Shown: positions 1 through 12,325, counted from the first letter of the stretch. The stretch: DNA of 64,000 nt from Strix aluco (GCF_031877795.1 NC_133935.1:51837330-51901329), one strand, 5' to 3'. Notes: a model not told the origin generated them from the sequence alone. A program made the numbers and translations.

Positions 1-83
1 ATTGACAGCCAAACCTGTAAAATAAAATTCTTTCCTTTTGAATTTACAAGGATCTCCAAACAAGTACATAAAACACCTTGTTA

Positions 84-101
84 TTTTTTTTTTTTTTTTT
101 T
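84..101 (+). repeat. Poly-T run of 18
   Basis: An uninterrupted run of T follows the bases ACCTTGTTA. No retroposed gene body or target-site duplication is evident beside it, so it is listed only as a mononucleotide repeat likely to vary in length between individuals. Confidence 0.9.
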
Positions 102-731
102 CCCTGAGGTGGTGGTGAAGCAGGAGAGGTGGTTTGAAAGAGCTCTTGGTCAGAGCTGGCTGAGAGCCAGGGGCTCTCTGTGGGACCAGGTTTCTGAAGT
201 GGACAAGATCCAGAGGCATAGCACACTGTTATCATTGTCCTGCAGCTTTTGCATTCATACTTTTAATATTTATTTTACAGGTAATATTTGCATATAAAGG
301 CACACAGTTTTCCACATTTTAGAGAACTTCCTTGGTTGTATTGCCATGCAAGAGAAACTTTGGCTGAAGGGAGTGGCTCTGCACAGTGGAAAGGTGGGCT
401 GTTGTCACAGAGTGCAGGACCCATGAGTGTGATGTGAGAAGACCACTAGGAAGTAGTTATGCTGGATATTTTTTTTCACTCTTGAGTTGACATTTTCAGT
501 GTATTAAGTTTGAAGGCCTCACAGAAACTCTCCCCACCCTTCTATTTGGGGTGATCTGTGTGAATATATAGGAGAGTATACAGTGTGGACAGGTGCTTGA
601 AGCTAGAAGCAACTAAACTGAGGATGAAGCAGTGGTTTCTTTGAATTAAATGTGTGTTCAACCTTTTGTCATCCAGACTTCTGCAGCCTGGCCCTTTTGG
701 TAGGATCCTCTGTAGCATTATTGAATTACTG

Positions 732-764
732 AATTACTGTATAGCCTACTGAATTACAGTAATT
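732..764. repeat. Perfect 10-bp inverted repeat (stem-loop)
   Basis: AATTACTGTA at 732-741 is exactly complementary to TACAGTAATT at 755-764, leaving a 13-nt loop. The left arm overlaps a short direct repeat of GAATTACT (723-730 and 731-738). The arms are AT-rich and the structure may be chance. Confidence 0.6.
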
Positions 765-1347
765 TGCCTGGTATAATTCAGTGTTGCCTTTGTTCAAGAA
801 AAGATCTTGAGGTCTGGGTTTCCATACATTAGAAAACCACTGTACTTGTATGCTTTCCATCAGTTTGGACTGGATGAGATAATTTATCTTATTACACTCA
901 AAAAACCCCATTTTGCTTGACTGTTTATTCTTCCCTCCCAATCTGTGACAGCCCAAGAGTCTTTACTTTCAGTTTGTTATGGAAAACCTGTTTCCACTAT
1001 TTCTTGTCCACGTGTTTGTCTGTTTGAGGGGTGGTAACAGCAAGTGGGGAAGCTGCTTTTAATGTCTTGAGAGAATTCAAATAAGCTGGTTTGACTTTTC
1101 TTTAGAATAAGCAGGTTATGCATTTGGAGACTAGTGTAAGTACTATAAAAATATTGTTTCATGCTAAACTATGACATTAAAATTTCATATATTCTGTCAT
1201 TGTGTATGACTGAATTCAGATGTCTCCATTTAGTAAGTGGACCCATTGACCTCGAAAGATGTGTGCCATGTAATGAGAGTATGTCTGACCCTGGAACAAA
1301 GGCAGATATTATAGGACACTAGGATGAAAGCTGTCCTTGCCTCACAG

Positions 1348-1446
1348 TTACGTGCAGTATTGACAATACAGAAGAGGAGTAAAAATGAAGAACAAGCTTA
1401 CCATGACAGAGAGAACTTGCACTGGGACAGGAATGTCAGAGTGAAG
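1348..1446 (+). other. Exon-like open segment (99 nt), unverified
   Basis: A pyrimidine-rich acceptor (CTGTCCTTGCCTCACAG, ending at 1347) precedes 99 nt, followed by a near-consensus donor AAG|GTGAGC with its GT at 1447-1448. The segment is an exact multiple of three. It is open in one frame only (33 codons, starting LRAVLTIQ and ending WDRNVRVK); the other two frames have stops within about 33 nt. I do not recognise the peptide. Such pseudoexons are common in long vertebrate introns, so without conservation or RNA evidence this is only a candidate for a cassette exon of a + strand gene. Confidence 0.15.
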
Positions 1447-1529
1447 GTGAGCTGAGTAAGCATGTGCTGTGCCAGTGTGGAGAGGGTAGAGGGAAGACTT
1501 GTATTGGGTTGTATTATACTGATACTACA

Positions 1530-1580
1530 TTATTAAAAAAAAATCCCACAACAAAACCCACACCAACACACCCAAATCTA
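1530..1580 (+). repeat. A/C-rich low-complexity tract
   Basis: An A run followed by CCCACAACAAAACCCACACC and similar words. Tracts of this A/C composition are common in bird introns. A similar shorter tract lies near 51677-51702. No function is visible. Confidence 0.6.
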
Positions 1581-3273
1581 ACTCTAGGAAATTAATAAGG
1601 TGTATGCACTTTGTTTTTGTACAAGTGTCATCATCATTTCTCAGACTTGTTTACATAAGGAGTAAATTGGCTTATGCTTATCCATGTGTGCAATCTCTGG
1701 GTATACCATTAAGAAGTTTTGCTGGCTATGACTCCCACAACTGATTTAGTAATTGTATAGTTGTGTTACCAGACATTGAAATGGCTCTGAGTTTAGCTGC
1801 TGAGGATGATATTTTAAATGTGAAGCTTCTAAAGTTTGTTTAACGTGTCAGTCATGTCTAAGTCTGTTTAGGTACATTCTAAGTTTTTATAGAATTGACC
1901 CATTTCTGTAAAAATAGCTCAAAAGGGATCATTATTATGGATTAATATAGATGAGTCCACATGGCTATCATTCATGCTTCATAAAAATCCCATTTAATTT
2001 TTAAAATCTGTTGTTAAATTTTTATGATGCAACATAATCTTGGGTCAGGAAGGATAAGTAACCATTGTAATGCAACAAAAACAGGTTCACAATACAAAGG
2101 GATTAATTTAAGGGTGATCATTTAAATAATAACTAAGAAAATCAAACTCATTTAATGTACATTTTAAGAGCTAGACTAATCAAAGCTTAAAATGTGATAG
2201 GATAATAAAGTAAAGCTCAATTTGGCATAGTAAAAATATATACAATCAAAAGAGCTGTAATAAGCACAAACTTACAATAAGAAAAGTGCTGAGCGTTTAA
2301 TCTTATTCTCACTAAAGTCACTGTAGAAATCCAGGGCAACTTCAGCTGGAGTCACAGCACACTAGTAGAAGGCCAATCTGCTCTTCTCTCACTGCTATCA
2401 ACGATGCCTATTTGGCTGTGCTGGAGGGATGTAGAAATGATGTAAAGGATGGCATTTTGTGCCACCTACTCTCTGTTTTGAAAAGAAGGGAGAAAAAAGG
2501 AAGAAGAGGTAACCCACTAACATGCAGTCATAGGAACTAGGGTTTCATCAGCAAAGACTGATGATTGATCAGGCACATTTCTGCATATTCCATAAATTCA
2601 TAATCTGGTAGAAAAATGAGGAATCATCAGAATATTTAATGGAACATTTAAATTGCCAGTGCAAGTTCAGGTGTTTAAGTAATTCTAGCAGAGCTATACT
2701 ATAAAATAAATGGCCTCATTAATCTGAGTCCGTAATAGATTAAGCTGTCCTTGCATTTTCTTTTGCTAGGTTTCATATAGAAGAAAGCCTTGTGCATTTT
2801 GGAGCCCCATCTGACTTCAACAAAATTTGAGAGATGGGTAGTAGTCTTAAAGCTATTCAATTACAATAAGAAAAAATGCCTGGGAAGAAGAGAGAAAAGC
2901 CACAAGTGCATCTCTCTGAAAAGCTGTCCCTTGGGATCACCCTTACACAAAAAAGAGAAAATTGGAAGTTCCCCAGCATAGGAAAAGCTTCAATCAACCA
3001 TGAGGTAAAATCCATAGGAAATGAGACTTCATTAGTTCCAGAGCTCACAGAACTTATTATTATTCAGCTTGTTTAGCAACTTCAAATTTTAGACAACTCT
3101 TTTTCTTTGATATGTCACCTGAAGCTTAACAGGATATTAGATGTCTTGCTTTTTATCAATGTAAGGCTACAATGAAACAAAAAAAACCCAACTCAGTGTT
3201 CCCCAGGTGATGTTCTTTCTGTGTATATATGCATATATGTCACAGGAGAGGTGGAGGGGAGAAGGAAGGGGAA

Positions 3274-3800
3274 GCATAAAAGCACTGAAATGTCCTCTTT
3301 AAAGATTTGGTAAGGTGGTGTACTATCCAGTCTGCGTTCTGCCTTCTGACATCTGGTGGCAAAATCTCTCCATTACAGTGCTTGCTCTGAATTGTTCAGA
3401 AATCCACGCCCCACCCCCCCCGCCCCCCCGCTCCCCAGTCTACGGGCTTCTCTGACATTTGTGGGTGCTTAATACCAGTGAAAACCAGGGCATTTGTGGA
3501 TAAGGAGGTAATTCGGGTGTCTGGCGGGGAGCAGCAGATATGCTATTAAGCTTAAAGTGGGAGGAAAACAAAGAAGATTTATGTAGTGGGTTTATCGCTC
3601 CAGCAGCAGCAGCAGCTCTCTGCATCTCAGGCTATGCCTTCTGTGCAGAGCAGAGACATCTGAGATACCTCTGAACTGCTTGGAAAAGCAAATTTTTCCA
3701 CGCCGAGCTCTGAGCACTGAGCCTGCTTCCAGTTGCCAAATCCTGGCACGCCTGCCTGACACTGCAGCTGCCATGGATGTGTGCTCCTCAACCACAAGTA
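3274..3800 (+). promoter_or_regulatory. Possible alternative promoter and first exon
   Basis: A TATA-like CATAAAAG at 3275-3282 is followed by several hundred bases that look like a vertebrate 5' leader: a C-rich tract, CAGCAGCAGCAGCAG near 3601-3615, and locally raised GC with scattered CpG. The leader leads to an ATG at 3773 in a full Kozak setting (GCTGCCATGG). The frame begins MDVCSSTTS. A weak donor, CAA|GTAAAA, follows within nine codons; without splicing the frame runs on only to 3859. It is not a canonical CpG island, so a tissue-restricted alternative first exon is the plausible reading. The peptide start is not recognised and no other evidence supports transcription. Confidence 0.2.
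3408..3434 (+). repeat. C-rich low-complexity tract
   Basis: A run of C broken by single A, G and T bases, ending in CCCGCTCCCC. It lies inside the possible alternative first exon and might form an i-motif, or a G-rich structure on the other strand. A similar C run lies at about 5033-5056. Confidence 0.85.
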
Positions 3801-3859
3801 AAATACTAATTTTGACCATTGTGGATATTGAGTTTCAGGGCTACAAGTGGATACACAAA

Positions 3860-6800
3860 TGATTGGTCCTAAAATATATTTTTAGAAGAAAACTGTAAGC
3901 AATTAAGCATTGGTCAGAATGAAAATGTCAAAATGATTCTCATGACCATACAAGATACATCCCCAAGGACCTTGGGCTCCCTCAGTTATTGCTTACTGTC
4001 CTTACATTATATTTGGGCTGGGTTTCAGAAAATAAGCTTTACCCTCATCCAAGATCAAGCCAAGATGTTTATGCTATGTTTGCCATACCCCAGGGGTGAG
4101 AAAGAAATGGAAATTTGAACCGACTTGCTATGTGAAGCAATCTGGCAGGTGGTGAAGTTCTTCAGGTTGGCCAGAGCTGAGGCAGTCAGTCCCTCAGGGC
4201 AAATGTTTTGGCAGGATGACCAATGCCAGGCGAGGCATGTGGGATGCAGGGAGTCAGGTGGTGACATTTCTGTTCATCCACAGGTGGCTGTTTAGCATGG
4301 GTAACCAAATACTAATTTCACCTCAGTCAGGTGAGGGTGGACTTAGTTGTAACACTGGAGAGAAGCACACACGAACTCTTCTGAGCAGGACCAGGGAGGG
4401 CATCACAGTGTTCTGCTGTCATACAATCCAAGCTCTGAAGAAGACAAGCTTAGTCTAAAGGACTGCTGACTACTCCCTTCAAAGGAATCAGACAGTGAGA
4501 ACCACAAAAAGAGAAAAACTCAAAGGCACACATCCTTTAGCATTTCCTATGTGTTTGATTAAAGAGGAAAGGCTTGAGAAGGCAGGCAGAGGTCAGTCAC
4601 TCTGACTTCCTAGCCCTGCGGATCCTGTGATCTAAGTGGCAGTAATCCTCTCTAGGTACATATAGTTTTCTTTCATATTTATATGAAGAGAAATTACTTA
4701 TATTCGGACTATTAACTATGTAATCCATTAGCTCTACATCTGCAATCTCATTGAAAGATATAGCTACTCTAAATAGAAAATGTAACTTTTTACATATATG
4801 GAGTGGATTTTTTTGATTCTGCATTAATCAGAGGTATTTTTTTCATGCTGAATTAATAGCTGCTTGTCCTCAGCCAAGCTGAAATGCTCTTTGGTTCTCT
4901 TTTCTCAAAAAAAAAAAAAAAAAAAAGGTGCATCCTTTTGGTCTTGTTTTTGAAAATATCTTGAGATCTGCAATTCAGAACATTTAAAAATGATCATATT
5001 CTATTCTTGTTTTGGTGTGTGTCGTGTGTGTCCCCCGTCGCCCCCCCCCTTCCCCTTTCAGGCTGTTTTGGAATAAGTATGGTAGATAATATTTTAGATA
5101 ATAGTACTTCTGCTCTTGACTCTTGGAAAGCTCTACTTTTGCCTGTACTCAACATGCAGAAAGATTATATCAAAATACACCTTTTTGCCTTGCTATTAAA
5201 ACACCATAAAATGCAAAGTCTGTAACAACCTTTAGGGCATCTTTTAATGTTTTTTAATGCGTATATGCAAGCCTAGTACATTCTTGAGTGAAATTCTCTT
5301 TTATTTTTCTTTCCCTTATTAAAACACAGGTAGTTAAAATTCCGAGGAAGAAAGACTTAAAATCAAAAAGAAATACTGAGGGACAGAACAACTTATTTCT
5401 ATTTAATGTGCTATACCCTTCACTAAACATACTTACTGAAATTTGGATGATATTATTTGAAAGAGTGTGTTGTAACTATAAAACAGGTGTAGTGTTATTT
5501 CTCTAGAAAAAAACAACTCCGGTAAGTTCACAATTACATTTATTTTGCAGCAAACAACATATCTGACAACCCCCTAATTTATCTCCCACTGTGAGGGAAC
5601 TGAGTTACTGGGATAATAAGATTTGACACCTTTTTTTACTAGAATTTGTGATGCCTGTTTTTAAAATGACACTACACAGATTAGAAAATGCTATATCATG
5701 AGATAATAAATGGCACCATGAATCTCTACAGTGAAGACTAATCCTTCCTGTAGATGAGTTCCCAAGTCTGCCAACACGTTGCCCTCAGTAAAGATGTTTC
5801 AGAAAAAAATAAGTATGATTTGTTTTGTGAAATAAGCTTGATCCTTACTTACCTTTACTCTTGGTTTGCCTAACCTCATGTTTTCTCAAGGTCTCCTTTT
5901 CTTGAATATAATTTAATTATACAAACAGAAGTAATTCATGAAAATAATCAAGACATAATTTTGGAAATAATCATATTTATTTTAAAATTAGATGAAGATC
6001 TAATTAGGTAAGGAGGTCTGCTTTTTTCCCACTTTGTCTATAATGCAACTGTTATTGTAAAATTGAAACAAATTTAACATACATTTAACCAAGGATAAAA
6101 CATTTATCATTTTGGAGTTCTTTGTAGTATGACTGCAAGAGCTGATGATGTTTGATACACGGGAAAATAGGAACTACAATATTGTATCAGAATAAGACAA
6201 ACATACGCACAATTGAATTCTATAATATAGTAACCAGAAATTTAGGCCAGATGTGTGTGAACACTTTTTCTCCTGTTTGTTTTTTTTTTTTTTTTCTCTC
6301 CAGATTTCTTTCCCCAGACACCTAATTTAGTGGTGGTTTCTATTTCCTGCTCTGAGTCCCACAGATGTAGGTGGAGGAATAGTTGCTGTTTTTTTTTTTT
6401 AAAAAAAAGGAAAAATGACAAATATTTTTCCTGGATATAATTTGGGGCTTTTCCCAAGCTCATGAATAATACTTATGTACCTCCAATAAGAAACCAGCAC
6501 TACACTTTATTCTTGTAATTTACATTTTGTTGTGCAATAGAGCCCTGCAGTCACCCCTAATTGGCTCACAGACTCTTCCTTTTGGTGAAATAGGGCCCAG
6601 ACCTGTTGCTTATAAAATTTATTATATAACCAAGCAAATTACTTGTTAAAAAGAAAATTTAAGACTATTTCCAAAAGGTGGGGAGGCCAAGTATTGTTCT
6701 ACTTTTGATCTGAATTCTTCTGGTGTTTTTTTTTCCTGCTTCTCACATGGATTACAGCCTAGATTCAAAAAGAAATTTAGGATCCACAGCACAAAATATT

Positions 6801-7244
6801 GCAACACCTATCTTTTTGGTACATGTTTCACCTGGAGCAAGACTCAGAAGCTATGCCTGACAGCATAGGGTCTCTAATGCATAGAGAAAGTAAGATACCT
6901 TATGATGATATATAAAAGATCTAAAAAGCTCAGTAGTGACTTGTCAAGAGGTAGCAAATGAGAAATGAGGAGTGCAGGTTTTTAAATCTTTCCCCTTTAG
7001 GGAGCTTAGGTGCTTTACGAAGTATTAGAAAGAAGCATCTTTATATTTCAAAATAGCTACAGTTCTCACAACCTGGGGGATTTTTCTGTTTTTGATGAAA
7101 TAGCATAAGAAGAAAGATCTGTTCATATGATATTCTATGGGGTAGGTCAGACAAACAGCATTCATTCCAGGGTTTCTTCATCATTGTTTACTCTACTTTG
7201 CTGGTGATTTTGGGGTAGTAAAGTACCACCCCTGATAGGGGAAG
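3860..7244. other. AT-rich non-coding stretch
   Basis: No gene is recognised. The stretch contains a 20-base poly-A run, a C-rich run near 5033-5056, a poly-T run near 6279-6295 and a T12A8 tract at 6389-6408. All open frames are short and uninformative. It may be intronic or intergenic. Confidence 0.6.
4907..4926 (+). repeat. Poly-A run of 20
   Basis: Twenty consecutive A follow TTTTCTC. I looked upstream for a retroposed gene body and saw none, so this is listed as a simple mononucleotide repeat. Confidence 0.9.
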
Positions 7245-8541
7245 ATCAATAGGGACCACTTAAGCGAAGTGGACATACAGCAGTTTGTGGGACCAGGTGC
7301 ATCCAAGTGCCCTGAGGGAGTGGGATGATGTCACTGTGAGACAGCTCTTTATCACCTGCAGATGTTCATGGTGGCAGAAGAAGGTCCCAAAAGTTGGAAA
7401 AAGGTAAATATGCCCATTTTCAAGAAGGCAAGAAGGAGGATGTGGGGAACTACAGGCCAGTCTGCAGAGAGATTATGGAGAAAATTCTCCTGGAAGTAAT
7501 TTCCACACACATGAAGAACAAGAAGGTGATTTAGAATAGTCAGTATGGATTTACTAAAGGCTAATTCTGCCTGATCAACCTGATTGCCTTCTACAATGAA
7601 ATGACTGGCTGTGTGGGGAAACGGAGAGCAGTGGGTATTGTTTTTCTTATGACATGGTCTACCATAACATTCCTGTAGCCAAACTGGGCAGATATGGGCT
7701 GGATGGGTAGTTTATAAAATGGGTTGAACTGTGAGGCTTAAAGAGCAGTGGCTGGTCACTAGTGGCATTCCTCATTGTTCAGTACTGGAGCCCATACTCC
7801 TTAGTCTTTACTGACAATCTGGATGACAGTGGCAAACACTCCCAGCAGGTGACACCAAAATGCAGAGAGCACTCAATACACTGGAGGGCAAGGCTGCTGC
7901 TCAGAAGGATCAAAACAGGTGGAGAAATGAGCTCACAGAAAATTCATGAGGTTCAACAAAGACATGTCCAGCACGTGGGACAGAATAACCCCATGCAACA
8001 GTACAAGCTTGGCACTGACTAGCTAGAAAACGTCTTTGCAGAAAAATGCCTGTAGATACTGGTGGACAAGTTGAACAGTCAGCAGTGAGCCAGCAGTGAG
8101 TCCTAGCAGTGGTAAAGGCATGACACACAAGTAAACTGAAAGCTGTGTTTGTTCAGCCCCTTTAAAGAAGGGAAAGGGGAGATCTAACTGCTGTATTTAG
8201 CTATTTATGGATGGTTACAGGGAAGATGAAGCCAGAGGCTTATTGGAAGTGCACGGCAAAGGGATGAGAGGCAATGGGCACAAGAGGCAGAAAGAAATTC
8301 TGAGAAATTTGTTTGTATGTAAGGAAGAAAATCCTCCACGATGTGGCTGGTCAAATGCTGGAAAAGGGCCAGAGAGCATGGTACATAGAATCTTTGACCT
8401 TCGAGATATCTGAAACCACAGAACACAGCCCTGAGCAACCTGATCTATCTTTGAAGTCATCCCACCCGTGACTGGGATTTGGATCCTCAGCTCAACTAGA
8501 TCTCCAGAGATCCCTTTCAACTCAATTTTTTCTCTGATTCC
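7245..8541 (+). mobile_element. CR1 LINE fragment, + strand, decayed
   Basis: This is a 5'-truncated copy of a CR1 non-LTR retrotransposon. Translation shows pieces of the reverse transcriptase: NYRPV at 7448-7462, then GFTKG around 7545-7560 and NLIAFYNEMTG around 7577-7609. After a change of reading frame come FTDNLDD around 7807-7827 and NNPMQQYKLG from 7984. In-frame stops occur, for example at 7532-7534 just before the GFTKG segment. After about 8150 the sequence resembles a CR1 3' UTR and ends near TCTCTGATTC, a worn version of the family's 8-bp tail repeat. The copy is plainly dead. The 5' edge is approximate because similarity fades gradually. The open frames at 7762-8022 and 8207-8413 belong to this element. 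Confidence 0.88.
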
Positions 8542-11500
8542 CAGCTTTCTCTCCTCTTAAATGAAAGCAAGAGTCTTGCTCCCAAAGTGACATTGTATCT
8601 GTTTTTTTTTTTTTCATCCTGGAAGATGTCCTTACTCTATGAGCAGCATTTATGTTAGCATGCATAAGCAATCCATGTCATTTCATATCTTAGGAGAATG
8701 GTTTTAAATGGTAAAAAAAAATCATCATAGTGTTTATCTGTATCACTTATGTGTTGTAGAAAAGAAAGAATGGTTACTCCTGTTGTTTTTTGCAGTCAGC
8801 TTTTCCATTTTATGTGGAAGCTTGGAAAGATCAGTGATGATTCCAGTATGCTAGTTAAAAAACCTATTTCCTTCAAAATCCAATAATCAGCATGATTTTA
8901 ATAAGTGCCTGTGGGAGACATTAAAGAACCCCAGAATAACTTTACTCCATTGCCTTTTTGTTTTCCATCAGCTTTTCAGGAGTCAATTACCTTTATTTTT
9001 GTATGTGAATATTTGGAACGTACCAGAGCTTTTAAAGAACTTTAGATTTTGTGGACTAGATTCTCACCTGTGATAAAAACATGAGTGTGTAACTGTATAT
9101 CTGTATACATATTGTAAAAGGGACTTTTAGTCACTGTTGGACTGTCCCAGCTCACAGAGCATCAAGATGATAACCACAAATTATTTACAGCAGCTGGCTT
9201 TTGGAATCCATGCTTCCTCTTTCCCAGCTTTAGGGGGTGGCAATAGTGGAATGTTGTAGGATGCTGCTGCACATCAAGCTCTAAGGCACTATAGGTCTCC
9301 TTACATTGAGGTATTCCTGGTGAGAGCTGTGGTCTCTGTCCCTGCTTATTTTAGTACCTGAAGTTCAATATTAAGAGAAATGGAACACCTACGTAAAAAC
9401 CTAACTGCTAAACTGATGAACAGTGCCACAACTGGCACTTTTATTTAGTTTAGGTTAGTAGCATGGTGGGTGATGGGAAGGGTCTCTTGGGAAGGATAAA
9501 GGAACAAAATTGTTGGTAGACATTAGTGAACTCATCAGCTCTTAGAGACAAAATCTACATGTGGCTACCAAAACATAAATTTTCTTTTTCTCAATTTAGT
9601 ACCTCAGAACATGCATGCCTCTGAGTAAAATCAGTGTTTAAAAAAGATACATACCAGATCCACATATATGCAACTATTCAGAAACAAGTTTTTATTTTCC
9701 TGATTTTTATGCTGTGCTGTTCACCTTGGAATGGAAATGCTGAAGTTGTTCCAAACACTATACCTGTTGCAAGTGCCAATGTCCATTTTCATGTCTTATC
9801 TTTTCTTTTAACATGTGGAAGAGCCATACAAATTGATGAAAAGTAAGAAATAGTGACACTAACTCAAAAATGAAACAAGCTGAAGGAAGAAAGAGAGAAC
9901 ATTCATATAATGATTGTGTTTCGTAACTGTATTGTGTTCTAAGGCCACAGTATTCAGCTGGGGATTTTCCAGTCAGAAAGATATAAATACAGGCTGTGTA
10001 GGAAAAAGACTGCCAATCTAGTATTTCCAGAAAATGGTAAATTTATCATATCGTGCATGTGCAGCATGTACAAATGCACCTTTGGAGATGAGTCAGGCTT
10101 ACTAAGCAAGAATCTGTAAAACCAGCTGCACTGTATAGGTCATTTCAGTTCTTCCCGGGAGTGTTGGCCATGCTGTGAAAGCACGTAGAGAATCTTCCTG
10201 AAAGCGTGTCTTCCTGCATGGTGTCACACAACTGGTGTGTGAGTACTGCAGATTTGTTCAAATTTTCAGGTATTGTGCAAAATGATCTGGAGCAACTGCT
10301 CTCGTGCAGCAACATCATGTCGTAAATAACGATCACATTTTCTAAGATTTGCACAGACAAAATTCCTGGGTTTCAAAACAGGTCAGCATAGCTATTGCTT
10401 TGTCTACTGCTTTTTCTTCTGTTGTTTGCATGTGACTTGTTTGTATTGTTTTAACTGGGTGAGGATAGTTCTGTGTCTTCAGAGTGTTTGCCTGATTTCT
10501 GTTAGCAGCATGACACCAATATGAAATTACCAAGCATCCTCTAGTCTCACAATACCCAGTCAACTTGAGCGTAATGATACATGCAGCTAATATAGGTATA
10601 TGTGCTCCTATAATTGCAATGTATTTGCTACATCTAAAGCGCAGCAGCTGCTGTAGTTGCATTTTAGGTGCTGTAGTTGCATTTTCAGTGTGTTTTGACT
10701 GCTCTTAAGCCAGTAACAATACTTGGGGTGCTACAGTGACCCACACAACAGGAAAGGTTACCTGTTCCAGTATGTATCCAGGATCCTTGGTCATTTTGCA
10801 TTGGTGGGGCAGAAGCATTCGACCCCTGCGGATCCATATGAGTTTGGGTCTACCTCAATATACTGAAATTACGCTGGTGATATCAGCATGGTCTTGGTTG
10901 TTTCAGTTCCCTCTGCATTATTTTTAGCTGTCGGCAAACAAAGAAACACAGTTACCGACTAGGGAAACCGTGATGTTATTGTATCAGCTTCCAAGGAATA
11001 AGACCACATTTGTCTTTACAACCAGCAGCCTTTTAATTTGGCTGCAGTCCGCATCCAGGCATGTATGTGAACTGCAGCGCTTGCTGCAACAGCGATTGTG
11101 ACAACCACATACCAGGCTACTTTTAACTTGCCCTTTCCTCTTTGTATTTCATCCTACAGCTGCATCGCTGTGTGCAGGGTAGTCAACATTAAGCGTTTTC
11201 TTTTTCATTTTGCCTTTTCTTTTTTCGACTGCATGGACCTTTAGGTCTGTATTTGCTTTGAAAAAATAATTCAAACATTCTGCAGATCCTTGCTTACATG
11301 AACAGTAACAACTGGGGAAGTGTTTCACTTCCCTCTTCTGTTTCTCACAGAGTTGACTATCAGCATCACATAAGACGTGATGACAGTTAATGACTCAACA
11401 AAAGCTTCTTTTCAGAAAACTTGCTATTATACTAGCTGGTACAAATTAAAAAAAGACAACAGATAATTAAGTATATCAGTACTTCTTAATGCTGTGTGCA

Positions 11501-11590
11501 TTCATCCCCATTTAACCTAGGAATGGACAAGAACTCTAGGAGAAAACTGAGAATTTGACTCTGATACTACTGTAACGAATGAGGGCCCTT
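8542..11590. other. AT-rich non-coding stretch
   Basis: No gene is recognised. The only distinct structure is a 20-bp-period tandem duplication at 10649-10685. GC and CpG remain low until the sharp rise at about 11.73 kb. The sequence may be upstream flank of the CpG-island gene, or intron of a gene on either strand. Confidence 0.6.
10649..10685 (+). repeat. Short tandem duplication, 20-bp period
   Basis: TGCTGTAGTTGCATTTT occurs at 10649-10665 and again, identically, at 10669-10685, with three bases between. It is probably a recent replication-slippage duplication. Confidence 0.9.
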
Positions 11591-11600
11591 TCTCACCTTC
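11591..11600 (-). other. Strong candidate splice donor on the minus strand
   Basis: Read on the minus strand the sequence is GAAG|GTGAGA, with the exon ending at 11597 and the intron starting at 11596. It lies just outside the left edge of the CpG island. It is therefore well placed to end a first exon transcribed leftwards out of the island. Sequence alone cannot show that it is used. Confidence 0.3.
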
Positions 11601-12305
11601 CTTGGTGAAGGTGACACCTCCTGTCCACTCCTCTGCATCCCCTTTCGAACAGCACAAAACACACAGAAATAAATGAGCAAGCTATGCTTTTATTTATCCC
11701 CACCCACCATTTCCCTCTATTAATCAACAGTCGTGGCAGACGACTGCGACCCACCACCCGCCTTTCAGCCGAGGAAGAAGAGCCCTTCGGGACCGGACCC
11801 GTCCGACCTTCCCCTCTGCCACCTCCCAAGCGCAGGTGCAGGGACCGAGCCCGTCACCCCCCGACCCGGGCACCACGCGGGGAAGGGCGGCTGGGCCGCG
11901 GCTCTCCCGCCGCCGGGGTTGCCGTGCGTGACTCCCTTCTCCCTCTGGAGGGAGACACAGTCCAGCTTTTGGCTGCCGGCGCCGACGCGTCCCTCCTGCC
12001 CCTGCCCCCGCTCCAGCCGCCGCGGCCCCGGCCCAGCTCCCCCGGGGCGAGCTGCCCCGCACGGCCCGGCACGGCCCGGCCCGGCCGAGCGGCTCCGTCC
12101 CCGCCCGGCGCCCAGCATCCCGCCGCGGGGGAACGGGGGCCCCGGGGGAGCGGCGGCGGGGTCCCCCCGCCCCCCGAGGCGGGGCCGCCGGGGATCCGCG
12201 GGGATCTCCTCCGCTCCGTGGCCACGTGCGCCTGTGCGGAAACTTCGCACCCGCCGCTCGGGAGGGGAGAAGGAGCGGAGGGGAGGGAGAGCCGAGCCGA
12301 GCCGC

Positions 12306-12325
12306 GGGGCGGGCGGGGAGGCGGG
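12306..12325 (+). promoter_or_regulatory. GC box cluster with a G-quadruplex motif
   Basis: The sequence has four runs of three or more G with loops of one, one and four bases, which fits the canonical G-quadruplex pattern. It contains GGGGCGGGC, an Sp/KLF-type GC box. It lies in the GC-richest half of the island. Confidence 0.6.

Larger units (their letters stand above)
1..3270. other. AT-rich non-coding stretch
   Basis: No gene is recognised here. Open frames are short (about 60-76 codons), overlap each other on both strands and have compositions expected by chance. The stretch holds a poly-T run, a 10-bp inverted repeat, an A/C-rich low-complexity tract and one exon-like open segment, each listed separately. 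A short AT palindrome of 14 bp lies at 3225-3238. It could be intron or intergenic DNA; nothing in the sequence decides which. Confidence 0.6.

Noticed and set aside
4907..4926. Poly-A run as the tail of a processed pseudogene
   Set aside because: No spliced gene body or target-site duplication is visible upstream; the same holds for the poly-A run at 57415 and the poly-T runs at 84 and 32249.
7762..8022. 86-codon frame resembling a protein gene
   Set aside because: It is a frame-shifted remnant of CR1 reverse transcriptase (NLDD and NNPMQQYKLG words), not a host gene.
8207..8520. Open frames of 68-101 codons on both strands
   Set aside because: They lie in the 3' UTR-like part of the + strand CR1 and match its non-coding words.
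9634..9846. 70-codon frame with a hydrophobic stretch, like a small secreted protein
   Set aside because: The hydrophobic stretch is not N-terminal as a signal peptide would be, there is no mature domain, and the neighbourhood is plain AT-rich DNA.
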